NCBI GenBank assembly: GCA_013314855.1
Contig: JABUEW010000037.1
Span: forward strand, 1-33,636
Direction: 5' to 3'
DNA length: 33,636 bases
Source of the DNA: Bacillota bacterium
GTDB taxonomy: Bacteria; Bacillota; Clostridia; Acetivibrionales; DUMC01
Shown here: one piece after another, positions 6,682 to 15,103 of the stretch
How positions within the stretch are numbered: the first letter of the stretch is position 1
How the letters are laid out: each line of letters opens with the position of its first letter
Position numbers and translations under genes: made by a program
Notes under the pieces: model-generated
Databases searched by the model: none
Told to the model about the DNA's origin: nothing
The model's input: only the letters and a program-made list of their open reading frames with translations

Positions 6682-9257
6682 TGAAGCAAATGAAGCTGAC
6701 TAAAGAGCTATTGGACAAAGTACGTCATTTCGAAGGATTTCCCATAGGCAGGGATGAGGATATTATTGCATTATCGCAGCCGCCGTATTATACTGCATGC
6801 CCCAATCCCTTTATTGAGGACTTCATAAAAGAGCATGGCAAACCCTATGATGAAGAAAATGACTGTTACCATCGGGAACCTTTTGCTGCAGATGTCAGTG
6901 AAGGGAAAAATGATCCTATATACAATGCCCACAGTTACCACACCAAGGTGCCATATAAAGCAATAATGCGTTATATCCTGCACTATACGGAGCCGGGTGA
7001 TATAGTCTTCGATGGCTTCTGCGGCACCGGTATGACGGGGGTGGCAGCCCAGATGTGTGGCAATCCTGACCCTGAATTTAAACTGCGGATTGAAAGCGAA
7101 ATGCCATACGTGAAATGGGGGGCACGGAAGGCCATACTAAACGACCTTTCGCCTGCAGCAACCTTTATTGCTGCCAATTATAACCTTCCGGTAGACGTTG
7201 TAGAGTTTGAGAAAGAAGCGAAGAGAATCCTTGACGAGTGCGAAAAAGAGTGCGGCTGGATGTATGAGACACAGCATGTCGACGAAAGCGGCAAGGTAAT
7301 CACGGGAATTGACGGGAAACCGATCATAGGGAGGATAAACTACGTGGTCTGGTCGGATGTTTTTGTATGCCCTAACTGCTCTAAAGAAATTGTTTTCTGG
7401 GAAACAGCGGTGGACAAAGAAAAAGGACAGGTGGTTGAACGATTTTCCTGCCCGCACTGTAGAAGCGAACTGAAAAAAACCGACTGCGAAAGGGCAAAAG
7501 AGACGGTATATGACAGGGCTTTAAAGGAGAACCATACCTTTGCAAAACAAGTGCCGGTGCATATCAGCTATTCGGTGGATAATAAACGCTGTAATAAGGA
7601 CCCCGATGCCTTTGACTTAGAACTCCTGCAAAGAATCGAGGAAATGGAAATACCTTACTGGTATCCCACGGACAGGATGCCGGAGGGATATAATACCGAG
7701 CAGCCAAAAAAATCTCATGGAATAACCCATGTGCACCATTTTTATACGAAGAGGAATTTGTGGGTATTGGCGAGTTTATATAAAAAGATTTTACTGGTGC
7801 AAATTCAAAAAATAAGGGAAGCTTTACTGTTTGGTTTTAATAATGTACAACAAAGACACTGTAAACTAAACGCTATGCGTTTTAATGTATCATTTCCATC
7901 AAATATTACAAGTGGCACGTTATATATGCCATCTCTAATTAAAGAGAATAATATTTATGATCAATTTAAGAATAAATTTTTTAAAAGGTTTACTCATGTA
8001 TTTAATAAGCTTATAATAAAAGATAATTCGATTATATCAACAAATAGTCATACAAATGTAGTAATGGTTCCAAACAACTCTATCGACTACATCTTCACAG
8101 ACCCGCCGTTCGGCAGCAACTTGATGTATTCAGAGCTCAACTTCCTCTGGGAAGCATGGCTTAGGGTATTTACCAACAACAAACCTGAGGCGGTTATCAA
8201 CAAAGTCCAAAAGAAAGGCTTGACTGAATACCAGGAGCTCATGGAAAAATGCTTTGCCGAGTGCTACCGCATCTTGAAACCCGGCCGCTGGATGACGGTA
8301 GAGTTTCATAATTCTTCCAATGCGGTGTGGAACAGCATCCAGGAGGCATTGCTGCGGGCAGGCTTTGTGGTAGCCGATGTGCGTACATTAGATAAGCAAC
8401 AGGGAAGTTTTAAGCAGGTTACTACTACTTCTGCCGTAAAACAGGATTTGATTATCTCTGCATACAAACCCAAAGAAAGCTTCAAACGCCGCTTTCTTGA
8501 GCATGCCGGCAGTAGTGATGCAGTCTGGGACTTTGTACGGCAGCACCTTGAAAAGCTACCGGTAGTGGTTGAAAGCAAGGGTAAGCTTACCGTGATTCCC
8601 GAGCGGCAGGCATATCTCCTTTTTGACCGCATGGTGGCATACCACATTATAAACGGCATTCCTGTACCCATGGATGCGGGAGAGTTTTACCAGGGACTTA
8701 AGGAAAGGTTTGTTGAACGGGATGGGATGTATTTCCTCCCTGGTCAGGTAAATATTTATGATGATAAAAGGCTGCGCATGGAGATTGAAAATAACAGCCA
8801 ACTTTCGTTTGTTGTCACTAATGAAAGGACAGCTATACAGTGGCTGTATTATGTACTAAAAACTCCCAAGACCTACCAGGAGATTCAGCCCAAATTCATC
8901 CAGGAACTGCATCAGCTTAAATATGAGAAAATGCCTGAACTAAGGGATATCCTGGAAGAAAATTTCCTGCAGGATGAAAATGGTAGATGGTATGTACCTG
9001 ATGTCAATAAGGCCTCAGACCTGGCTAAACTAAGAGAAAAGAGGCTTTTGAAAGAGTTTGATGAATATGTAAACAGCACGGGGAAGCTCAAAGTGTTCCG
9101 ACTGGAGGCTATCCGTGCAGGTTTTGACAGGTGCTGGAAGCAGAGGGATTTTAAAACCATAGTTAATATTGCCAGACGTCTGCCAGAAAACGTAGTGTAT
9201 GAGGATCCGGCTATTCTTATGTATTATGACAATGCTTTGGGCAAAGTAGAAGGTTAA
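6681..9257 (+). CDS. pglX: BREX type 3 adenine-specific DNA methyltransferase PglX
   Basis: The 858-residue product is the site-specific N6-adenine methylase that marks host DNA in BREX. The SAM-binding motif I is VFDGFCGTGMTG (about 109-120), and the catalytic motif IV is DPPFG (474-478). A four-cysteine zinc ribbon lies between them: CPNC at 230-233 and CPHC at 257-260. The order motif I, recognition region, motif IV is that of the alpha group of methylases. Residues about 370-467, just before DPPFG, are encoded by very AT-rich DNA: I count 57 G+C in 240 bases at 7801-8040, against 33 in 60 at 8101-8160. This suggests an exchanged recognition segment. ATG 6681 follows a strong SD (AGGAGGAAGG). 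Confidence 0.92.
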   Translation: MKQMKLTKELLDKVRHFEGFPIGRDEDIIALSQPPYYTACPNPFIEDFIKEHGKPYDEENDCYHREPFAADVSEGKNDPIYNAHSYHTKVPYKAIMRYILHYTEPGDIVFDGFCGTGMTGVAAQMCGNPDPEFKLRIESEMPYVKWGARKAILNDLSPAATFIAANYNLPVDVVEFEKEAKRILDECEKECGWMYETQHVDESGKVITGIDGKPIIGRINYVVWSDVFVCPNCSKEIVFWETAVDKEKGQVVERFSCPHCRSELKKTDCERAKETVYDRALKENHTFAKQVPVHISYSVDNKRCNKDPDAFDLELLQRIEEMEIPYWYPTDRMPEGYNTEQPKKSHGITHVHHFYTKRNLWVLASLYKKILLVQIQKIREALLFGFNNVQQRHCKLNAMRFNVSFPSNITSGTLYMPSLIKENNIYDQFKNKFFKRFTHVFNKLIIKDNSIISTNSHTNVVMVPNNSIDYIFTDPPFGSNLMYSELNFLWEAWLRVFTNNKPEAVINKVQKKGLTEYQELMEKCFAECYRILKPGRWMTVEFHNSSNAVWNSIQEALLRAGFVVADVRTLDKQQGSFKQVTTTSAVKQDLIISAYKPKESFKRRFLEHAGSSDAVWDFVRQHLEKLPVVVESKGKLTVIPERQAYLLFDRMVAYHIINGIPVPMDAGEFYQGLKERFVERDGMYFLPGQVNIYDDKRLRMEIENNSQLSFVVTNERTAIQWLYYVLKTPKTYQEIQPKFIQELHQLKYEKMPELRDILEENFLQDENGRWYVPDVNKASDLAKLREKRLLKEFDEYVNSTGKLKVFRLEAIRAGFDRCWKQRDFKTIVNIARRLPENVVYEDPAILMYYDNALGKVEG
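7780..8080. other. AT-rich insert-like block inside pglX
   Basis: Base composition falls sharply inside the gene: 24 percent G+C by my count for 7801-8040, compared with 47 percent at 7621-7680 and 55 percent at 8101-8160. The frame stays open through the block. It ends just before the conserved DPPFG motif. The encoded residues are rich in Asn, Ile, Phe and Lys, and I recognise no motif in them. Limits are approximate. Confidence 0.6.
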
Positions 9258-9273
9258 TTATGGGGGAAGGTAC

Positions 9274-11958
9274 ATGTTTGATATAGGCCAGTGGGCTTAT
9301 GACACTGTTAAAGGTGTACGGGTGCAGGTTATCGGAAAAGAAGACCTCTGGGGTTATGTTTCCTACCAGGTCTATGAGCCTGTGTCAAAGATGTCTTATT
9401 TCATCAACGGAGATTATCTCGACAAAAGTCCGGAAGAAAACTACTCTGTTTCATTTGTGCGGTATATTACAGCCCTTGCAAGGATCAAAAATGAATTGGC
9501 TGAAGGTATTTTTGTTAAATTGGACGAAAGCATCCTGCCTTTGCCACACCAGGTTTATGCCCTGAACAGGACGCTTTCCGGTAACAATATCCGCTATTTG
9601 CTGGCGGATGAAGTGGGTTTAGGGAAAACCATTGAAGCAGGACTGATCATCAGGGAATTGAAAGCACGCGGCCTCATCAAGAGGGTTTTGATAATCTGCC
9701 CCAAGGGACTTGTGACCCAGTGGTATATGGAAATGCTGGACAAGTTTCATGAAAAATTCAATATTGTATTATCGGAAGATTATGATACCATCAGAAGAAT
9801 TTATGGCACCGGAAATGTTTACGAGGCATTTGATAATGTTATCAGTCCCATGGATTCTATAAAGCCTTTAGAAAAGAGAACAGGATGGGACGATGAAAAG
9901 ATACGGCAGTATAATGATGAACGTATCTATGCCATTATCAACAGCGGATGGGATTTGATTATTATAGACGAGGCCCACCGTGTGGCCGGAAGTTCAAGTG
10001 AAGTGGCAAGGTACAAGATGGCAAACCTGTTAGCCAAGGCAAGCCCCTACCTGCTTCTGCTCACTGCCACTCCGCATTCGGGTAAAACAGAGCCGTTTTT
10101 GCGCCTGGTAAGGCTTTTGGATGAAAAGGCTTTCCCGGATTATCGTGCTATAGTAAAGGAGCAGGTTGCACCCTATGTTATCCGCACAGAAAAACGCGAA
10201 GCGATAGATTATGAAGGCAACAGGCTTTTTAAGGATAGAATAACCAGGGTTATAGGTATAAAGTGGAGTGAAAGGCATAGTTTGCAAAAGGAGCTTTACC
10301 AGCGTGTAACCAGGTATGTAGCCAATGGATACAAAAAGGCCATAAAACAGAAAAAATACCACGTCGGGTTTTTGATGGTTCTCATGCAAAGACTGGTTTC
10401 CAGCAGCACCGCTGCAATTCGTGAAAGCATAGAAAAACGGATAGCTGTCCTAAAAAATCAGTCATCCCAATTATCTCAGCTAACCTTGCAGCTATCTTTG
10501 GAAGATTTGTACGAAATTGATGCAGAGACTGCCCTGGAAAACTTGCTATCGACAGCGGATTTCGATATTGATTCAGAACTTAACGAGCTTGAGCAAATTT
10601 TAGCCGTAGCAAAGCAGGCTGAGCACCAGTTTTTGGATGCCAAGGCAGAACACCTGGTTGATCTACTGGACAAGCTTTATACCGAAGATAATGGAAGAAA
10701 AGTGATAATCTTTACCGAGTTTGTTGCTACGCAAATATTTTTACGCGATTTTTTGCAACGTCGCGGGTATTCATGCTCAATTCTGAACGGTTCCATGAGT
10801 ATTGATGAAAGAAGTGCTGTGCTCACTGAATTTAGGACAAAGACTGACCTTCTTATTTCTACGGATGCCGGCGGGGAAGGTTTAAATCTCCAATTTTCCA
10901 ATGTGGTAATCAATTATGATCTTCCCTGGAATCCGATGAAAATTGAACAACGTATCGGCAGGGTGGACAGAATCGGGCAAAGCCGTAATGTATTTGTGTA
11001 TAACTATGTGCTTGAAGATACCGTGGAAAAACGGGTCATGGAAGTTCTGGAAACAAAGCTTTCTGTTATCCTTGAACAGATGGGTATTGATAAAATACAG
11101 GATGTCCTTGATAGTGAGCTTGCAGAAGTTGATTTTACCGATGTTTACATTAAATCAATTGCTGACCCTAGATACACTGATTATTACCTTGACAGGCTTG
11201 AATCAGATATTAAAGAACAAGTTGCACAGGCGAAAAAAGTCCGAGAGTTAATGAAAGATGATAAAACTTTTGATGTTGCTCTAATATCGAATATTGACAA
11301 GAACAATAATGTTATAGACTTATTGCGCCGGATGTACGTAAATTATAAGGAGTGGAAAAATAAGAGCATTGAAAATATTGACCAGTTAATGATTGATCTT
11401 AATCATGAAGAAATAAAGACGCTTGTTAACCAGGTTTTGCATTGGGATAAATCAGACGGTGCTGTTATCATTAATATCCCGGATTTACCCAATGAGAAGG
11501 GATATAGGTCCATTTGGGAGCTCAGCATAAGTTCTGACGTTCAAGATAAACGTATCATTCCTGTTTTTGTAAACACAAATGGGCTTTCGCGCCCAGCTTC
11601 AGCTAATAGAATATGGGATGAACTTTTAAAACCGGGAAGGGTTATTGAAGTACTAGGAATAAAGCAACTGTATGATACTGATTATGAAAAAATATTTAAC
11701 GTAGCTAAAGATACGGCTTACAATAGTTTTTTTATGCTTAAAGATAGATATGAAAAACGGAATCAACTGGCATACGAAAAATATCTTTTTGCTTTGCAGT
11801 TAAGGCTTGAAGCTGCTGAAAGGATTGGCATAGAAAATATCAAGAGGAGCAGAATTGAATCCATTAGCAGGGAAAAAGAAATAATACAGACCGAGTATGC
11901 TTACAAAAGAAAATTATGTCCGGTATTAAGACCTGTATTTATAGCATTTATGGAGTGA
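9274..11958 (+). CDS. brxHII: BREX type 3 SNF2-family helicase BrxHII
   Basis: An 894-residue superfamily 2 helicase/translocase of the SNF2/RapA kind, one of the six core type 3 BREX proteins. Motif I is ADEVGLGKT (111-119) and motif II is DEAH (232-235). The motif III region LLLLTATPHSG follows, and the C-terminal RecA lobe ends with the arginine-finger motif VI QRIGRVDRIGQ starting near residue 559. The N-terminal 60 residues form a small beta-rich domain and the C-terminal 250 are helical. ATG 9274 follows the SD GGGGGAAGG. Its TGA overlaps the ATG of pglZ by one base. A DISARM DrmD assignment was considered but the neighbours fit only BREX. Confidence 0.9.
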   Translation: MFDIGQWAYDTVKGVRVQVIGKEDLWGYVSYQVYEPVSKMSYFINGDYLDKSPEENYSVSFVRYITALARIKNELAEGIFVKLDESILPLPHQVYALNRTLSGNNIRYLLADEVGLGKTIEAGLIIRELKARGLIKRVLIICPKGLVTQWYMEMLDKFHEKFNIVLSEDYDTIRRIYGTGNVYEAFDNVISPMDSIKPLEKRTGWDDEKIRQYNDERIYAIINSGWDLIIIDEAHRVAGSSSEVARYKMANLLAKASPYLLLLTATPHSGKTEPFLRLVRLLDEKAFPDYRAIVKEQVAPYVIRTEKREAIDYEGNRLFKDRITRVIGIKWSERHSLQKELYQRVTRYVANGYKKAIKQKKYHVGFLMVLMQRLVSSSTAAIRESIEKRIAVLKNQSSQLSQLTLQLSLEDLYEIDAETALENLLSTADFDIDSELNELEQILAVAKQAEHQFLDAKAEHLVDLLDKLYTEDNGRKVIIFTEFVATQIFLRDFLQRRGYSCSILNGSMSIDERSAVLTEFRTKTDLLISTDAGGEGLNLQFSNVVINYDLPWNPMKIEQRIGRVDRIGQSRNVFVYNYVLEDTVEKRVMEVLETKLSVILEQMGIDKIQDVLDSELAEVDFTDVYIKSIADPRYTDYYLDRLESDIKEQVAQAKKVRELMKDDKTFDVALISNIDKNNNVIDLLRRMYVNYKEWKNKSIENIDQLMIDLNHEEIKTLVNQVLHWDKSDGAVIINIPDLPNEKGYRSIWELSISSDVQDKRIIPVFVNTNGLSRPASANRIWDELLKPGRVIEVLGIKQLYDTDYEKIFNVAKDTAYNSFFMLKDRYEKRNQLAYEKYLFALQLRLEAAERIGIENIKRSRIESISREKEIIQTEYAYKRKLCPVLRPVFIAFME

Positions 11959-13448
11959 TGATTTTGTTTTGCACTTACTTGCTTGACAAGCTGGCTGTAG
12001 ATTATGAAAACAGGATCCTTCTTTTTGATGAGGATAACCTTTTCATAAGGAGCGGAGCTGTGCAGTCTGTTAAAAGCAGGGGCTTTGAAGTAATAGAATA
12101 TACAGAGCCACTGACATTCCGATATTATTATGAAGCAAGGCTGCGGGATAATAAAGACTCAAAAGTGGTTATCCACGTACGGGATACTGCCATTTTTGTT
12201 CCCTATGATATCAGAAAACGTTTTTATAACGTTTCAATTGATTATGTTAAGCTTTTCCCAAAGTTGGATGCATTGGTATTGAGAAAGGCTCGCCATATTG
12301 ACCTTGATTTGCTGTATGTGGCTTATCAAAACTATTTTGGCGATAATTTAGGTGCCAAAGGTACCATGGATTTTATTCGAAAAAGGATGTTTGAAGAAGC
12401 AAATGCTAATGAATTTGTAGATTTATTAAGTACCAAAATTAAGAAGCAAATAAGAAGAGAAAGTCTAAATTACAAAGATTGGCTTGATGTGGCTAAAAAC
12501 TGGGGAAAAATCCGCATGCTTGTTGACGGTGGGTATGCTGTTAGAGATATTCATGAATTATCACAGGAAATCAACAAGGCTTTTAAGTTATGGATGTTTC
12601 AACATTACCACCAACTTTCAGCAAGCCCAAATGTTGATGGCCCGGTAATTGTCCATAAAATAAACGATTATATGCGGACAAGAAGCCAAAAGATTGCGCT
12701 TATTCTTATAGATGGCATGTCAGTGGAAAATTGGCTGACTATTCTTGCTCATGTAGGGGATTTCGATTATAATATTGAGGATGGTTGCTGTTTTGCATTT
12801 GTACCGAGTGTTACTGCCATTTCCAGGCAGTCAGTGTTTTCAGGTAAGCTCCCGGTGAGCCATAGCGACCCGTTTTCTTTAAAAAATGAAGAAAAGCAGT
12901 GGGTAGAGTATTGGACAGAAAATGGATATAAGGCAAATGAAATTTACTTTGGCAAAGGGATGGAGGTAGATATACCTTATTACATTAAAATTGCAGGCAT
13001 TGTTATCAATTTTATTGATGATTTAATGCATGGTCAGATCCAGGGGCAGAAAGGAATGTACAGGGATATTGCTTCATGGGCGCGCGACGGAGAGTTTAAA
13101 AGATTTGTTGGTGGATTAATAAAAAGAGGGTTTGATGTGTATGTGGCTTCGGACCATGGAAATGTTGAAGCCCATGGGCAGGGAAAACCTAAAAATGAAG
13201 GCTTGCTAACCGAAATGACATCATTAAGGGCGAGGATTTACCATGATTTTGCTGTCACAGATAAGGTTGAGGAGAATTTTAAAGCTTTTAAGTATCCCGG
13301 CATATATTTGCCGAAGGATTTCCAATATATTGTTTGTGAAGAAAATACTGCTTTTGGCACAAAAGGAAAAAGTTATGTTTGCCATGGCGGGATGAGTATT
13401 GAAGAGGTTATTGTTCCATTTATCAGGATAAAGGATGTGACTTCATGA
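11958..13448 (+). CDS. pglZ: BREX type 3 alkaline-phosphatase-like protein PglZ
   Basis: The 496-residue product has a PglZ domain of the alkaline phosphatase superfamily, the hallmark of BREX. Metal-site motifs are visible: LILIDGMS (Asp 252), the nucleophile region VTAISRQSVFSG, SDHGN (Asp 399, His 400) and HGG (His 476). The N-terminal half has the family's FRYYYEARLRD segment. It seems shorter than the type 3 PglZ proteins I know, which are nearer 650 residues, but all metal motifs are present. The start is uncertain. ATG 11958 shares a base with the brxHII stop, but the nearest GGAG is only two bases away. TTG 11964 has the better spacing of eight bases. An in-frame ATG at 11916 lies inside brxHII. 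Confidence 0.9.
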   Translation: MILFCTYLLDKLAVDYENRILLFDEDNLFIRSGAVQSVKSRGFEVIEYTEPLTFRYYYEARLRDNKDSKVVIHVRDTAIFVPYDIRKRFYNVSIDYVKLFPKLDALVLRKARHIDLDLLYVAYQNYFGDNLGAKGTMDFIRKRMFEEANANEFVDLLSTKIKKQIRRESLNYKDWLDVAKNWGKIRMLVDGGYAVRDIHELSQEINKAFKLWMFQHYHQLSASPNVDGPVIVHKINDYMRTRSQKIALILIDGMSVENWLTILAHVGDFDYNIEDGCCFAFVPSVTAISRQSVFSGKLPVSHSDPFSLKNEEKQWVEYWTENGYKANEIYFGKGMEVDIPYYIKIAGIVINFIDDLMHGQIQGQKGMYRDIASWARDGEFKRFVGGLIKRGFDVYVASDHGNVEAHGQGKPKNEGLLTEMTSLRARIYHDFAVTDKVEENFKAFKYPGIYLPKDFQYIVCEENTAFGTKGKSYVCHGGMSIEEVIVPFIRIKDVTS

Positions 13449-14152
13449 GCAAAGCTGTAGTATTTGCCAGACCAATCAGGCAGGAATGGCTGGATAAAAC
13501 TGTTGAAATGTTGCTGAATAGCCAGAATAGAGATGAGATAAAAAAAAGTCTTAATGTCTATCTTGCCAATTATATTAAAAGCAGTACCAATATAAGAAAA
13601 ACAAGAGAAATTCTCATGAATATATGGGTGGATATTGATGATAATAACCGGGCTTTCCGGGATAAGTCTTTAGAAGTTTATAAGAATAGCATCCAGTCCG
13701 ACCGGCTAGCCATCCATTGGGCAATGCTGTTATTGGCATTTCCTATTTTCCGGGACTTATGCACCATTATCGGAAAACTGACAGATATGCAGGAAGAAAT
13801 AACGTTGTCTCAAATCAAAAGAAGAATTTTTGAAATATGGGGTGAGAGAAGCACGCTAATTTATTCAGTGCCGAAAAATATAAAAACACTAAGGGACTGT
13901 GGCGTATTGGAACAGGTTAAGACCGGAGTTTATAAGGTAGTAAAGCATGAGATAAAGAATAACGACGTTAGTTGCCTGCTGTTGTATGCAGTTTTTAAGA
14001 CGAGTGATAAATTGTACCATAGTTTTTCTCATATAGACAAACTAAAGGAATTGTTTCCCTTTATTATTGAAATCGGAATAGATGATTTGAGTTTAAGACA
14101 AATGTTTAGATTAGAAAGAATGGGTGGAGAAACTGTTGTAAGCATTAAATAG
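13445..14152 (+). CDS. brxA: BREX protein BrxA (DUF1819 family)
   Basis: The 235-residue product matches BrxA, a small mostly helical DUF1819 protein reported to bind DNA in other BREX types. It has the usual N-terminal helices (TVEMLLNSQNRDEIKKSLN), a middle LAIHWAMLLLAFPIFRD segment, and a winged-helix-like RRIFEIWGERSTLIYSVPKN that ends in TLRDCGVL. Its ATG overlaps the pglZ stop as ATGA, a standard sign of translational coupling. It is the last gene of the operon. No clear terminator hairpin follows, only a T-rich tract at about 14155-14164. Confidence 0.88.
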   Translation: MSKAVVFARPIRQEWLDKTVEMLLNSQNRDEIKKSLNVYLANYIKSSTNIRKTREILMNIWVDIDDNNRAFRDKSLEVYKNSIQSDRLAIHWAMLLLAFPIFRDLCTIIGKLTDMQEEITLSQIKRRIFEIWGERSTLIYSVPKNIKTLRDCGVLEQVKTGVYKVVKHEIKNNDVSCLLLYAVFKTSDKLYHSFSHIDKLKELFPFIIEIGIDDLSLRQMFRLERMGGETVVSIK

Positions 14153-14235
14153 TTTTCTTTTTTTGAAAAATGTGAGAATTAATTTTTAATTTCAAAACAT
14201 GTTAAAATATTGTAAAATAAATTTGTAAATATAAC

Positions 14236-14333
14236 CGACTTATCAAGAGTCAGGGTAGAGAGTTGGCTCGATGATCCTGCACCAACCTGCAGGATGCTGC
14301 AAGGTGGTAAAGCCAGCACCGATGAGGAGGTGG
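14236..14333 (+). promoter_or_regulatory. S-box (SAM-I-like) riboswitch candidate lacking P4
   Basis: The sequence follows the S-box order: CTTATCAAGAG, then GAGAGTTGGCTCGATGA, then CCAACC, then AAGGTGGTAAAGCCAGCA and GATGAG. P1 is CTTATC (14239-14244) with GATGAG (14321-14326). P2 is CAGGGT (14251-14256) with ATCCTG (14274-14279), and inside it GAG (14260-14262) pairs CTC (14267-14269). P3 stacks CC, ACC and TGCAG against CTGCA, GGT and GG. The usual GC/GC pair next to ACC/GGT is CC/GG here, a compensated change. The P4 stem normally found after CCAGCA is missing or minimal, as in SAM-I/IV variants. The P1 right arm overlaps an AGGAGG site, so translational control is possible. No methionine or SAM gene follows. 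Confidence 0.6.
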
Positions 14334-14338
14334 TCATA

Positions 14339-14353
14339 ATGATTGAATATTAG
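14339..14353 (+). CDS. Four-codon ORF (MIEY) after the riboswitch
   Basis: AGGAGGTGG (14325-14333) is followed by ATG ATT GAA TAT TAG. The TAG runs into the terminator stem. It may be a genuine mini-ORF, or the broken start of a lost riboswitch-controlled gene. Confidence 0.25.
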   Translation: MIEY

Positions 14354-14388
14354 CCTTCTTGTCAGGTTATGGCAGGAAGGCTTTTTTG
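14352..14388 (+). terminator. Rho-independent terminator after the riboswitch
   Basis: AGCCTTCTTGTC (14352-14363) pairs with GGCAGGAAGGCT (14371-14382), and six Ts follow. It lies 19 bases after the AGGAGG site, so it could be the expression platform or simply end a short transcript. Confidence 0.8.
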
Positions 14389-14431
14389 ATGGTATTATTT
14401 CCTAAGAACTAAATGAATGGAGGTATGTTGT

Positions 14432-14665
14432 GTGGAACTTAAACTAATGGGACACGGATATACGATTATTCCGCAGGATGACGGGACCTACCAGGTGGCA
14501 ATGATACTTTCGGAGCATGACAACGAGGATGAAGCTATCACAGCGAGGCTTGAAGCAATGAAATATGTATGGAAATGGGACGTATCAATACCACAGCAGT
14601 GGCAGTATGGGGATTGGGAAAAAGTTGTTTCCGGTGCATGTACTGCTGCCCATAGTAAGATGTGA
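14432..14665 (+). CDS. Small hypothetical protein, possibly a truncated gene
   Basis: GTG 14432 follows GGAGG (14419-14423) by eight bases and opens a 77-residue frame beginning MELKLMGHGYTIIPQDDGTY. An in-frame ATG at 14417 overlaps the SD and is less likely. The first 45 residues look like a small acidic soluble domain (QVAMILSEHDNEDEAITARL). The end, from about WQYGDWEKVV, overlaps a second frame with transposase-like features, so the gene may be a fragment joined to foreign sequence. No family recognised. It is the first reading frame after the riboswitch terminator. Confidence 0.4.
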   Translation: MELKLMGHGYTIIPQDDGTYQVAMILSEHDNEDEAITARLEAMKYVWKWDVSIPQQWQYGDWEKVVSGACTAAHSKM

Positions 14666-14765
14666 GGCATGTGGGAAATATTTTAGAGTAGAACCTGAAT
14701 TTATGATAAAGGGTACAATTCTTACTGTTCCTGCACTTGTTTTCGTGGTATTTACATATCCATAG
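14640..14765 (+). pseudogene. Zinc-ribbon fragment, transposase-like
   Basis: In the frame ending at the TAG of 14763-14765 the text reads VRCEACGKYFRVEPEF and MIKGTILTVPALVFVVFTY. A CxxC pair followed by that hydrophobic stretch resembles the N-terminal part of some transposases. There is no start of its own and the frame breaks at 14765. It overlaps the end of the preceding small gene. Confidence 0.35.
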
Positions 14766-14947
14766 CTTCTGCATTGGGTGTAAATACATCATGGTTTGGA
14801 GCTGATGCCATGAAAGTGGCCAACCTTTTGACATACTCATATATAGAATCAAACCGTCCTAATTTGCTTCTGATCGATGAAGCACATACCTTTTTAAAAT
14901 GGTGTAACACCGTTTTTCCCATTGTACCAATGGGGCATTGGTTGTAA
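14759..14947 (+). pseudogene. ATPase fragment with Walker-B-like motif
   Basis: A different frame from the preceding fragment encodes SIASALGVNTSWFGADAMKV, a helical stretch, and RPNLLLIDEAHTFLK. The LLLIDEAH string is a Walker B motif of the kind found in AAA ATPases that accompany transposases. There is no Walker A and no start codon. The frame ends at a TAA at 14945-14947 inside a cluster of small palindromes. Confidence 0.35.
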
Positions 14948-14953
14948 ACAACC
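14901..14953. repeat. Three consecutive tight palindromes
   Basis: Three perfect short hairpins lie side by side: GGTG-TAA-CACC (14901-14911), CCCATTG-TAC-CAATGGG (14918-14934) and GGTTGT-AA-ACAACC (14940-14953). Their centres are only two or three bases. They could be a recombination or operator site, or remnants of an IS end. Confidence 0.5.
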
Positions 14954-15001
14954 AGTAAATAATATTATATAAAGAAGAAATAAAAACTTTTTGTTATTTA
15001 T

Positions 15002-15036
15002 ACCTCCAGAGCTTTATATCTGGAGGTTTTTGTTTT
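15002..15036 (+). terminator. Rho-independent terminator
   Basis: ACCTCCAGA (15002-15010) pairs perfectly with TCTGGAGGT (15019-15027), loop of eight bases, followed by TTTTGTTTT. It closes the remnant region after the BREX operon. Confidence 0.85.
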
Positions 15037-15103
15037 ACTAGATTTTGTACTGTGATTCTTATATCAAGTCTGATTTAAAGTGATTCTATCAGTCTAGAAT
15101 AAA

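Noticed and set aside
8306-8671. Long antisense reading frames inside pglX and the large kinase gene
   Set aside because: They are shadows of well-supported genes on the plus strand, with no SD and no recognisable domains.
9274-11958. Helicase and methylase next to each other as a DISARM system
   Set aside because: There is no DrmA, DrmB or phospholipase-D DrmC, while brxF, brxC, pglZ and brxA are all present.
14236-14333. Lysine riboswitch
   Set aside because: GGGTAGAG resembles part of the lysine element, but the order of helices and the CTTATCAAGAG and AAGGTG boxes fit the S-box much better.
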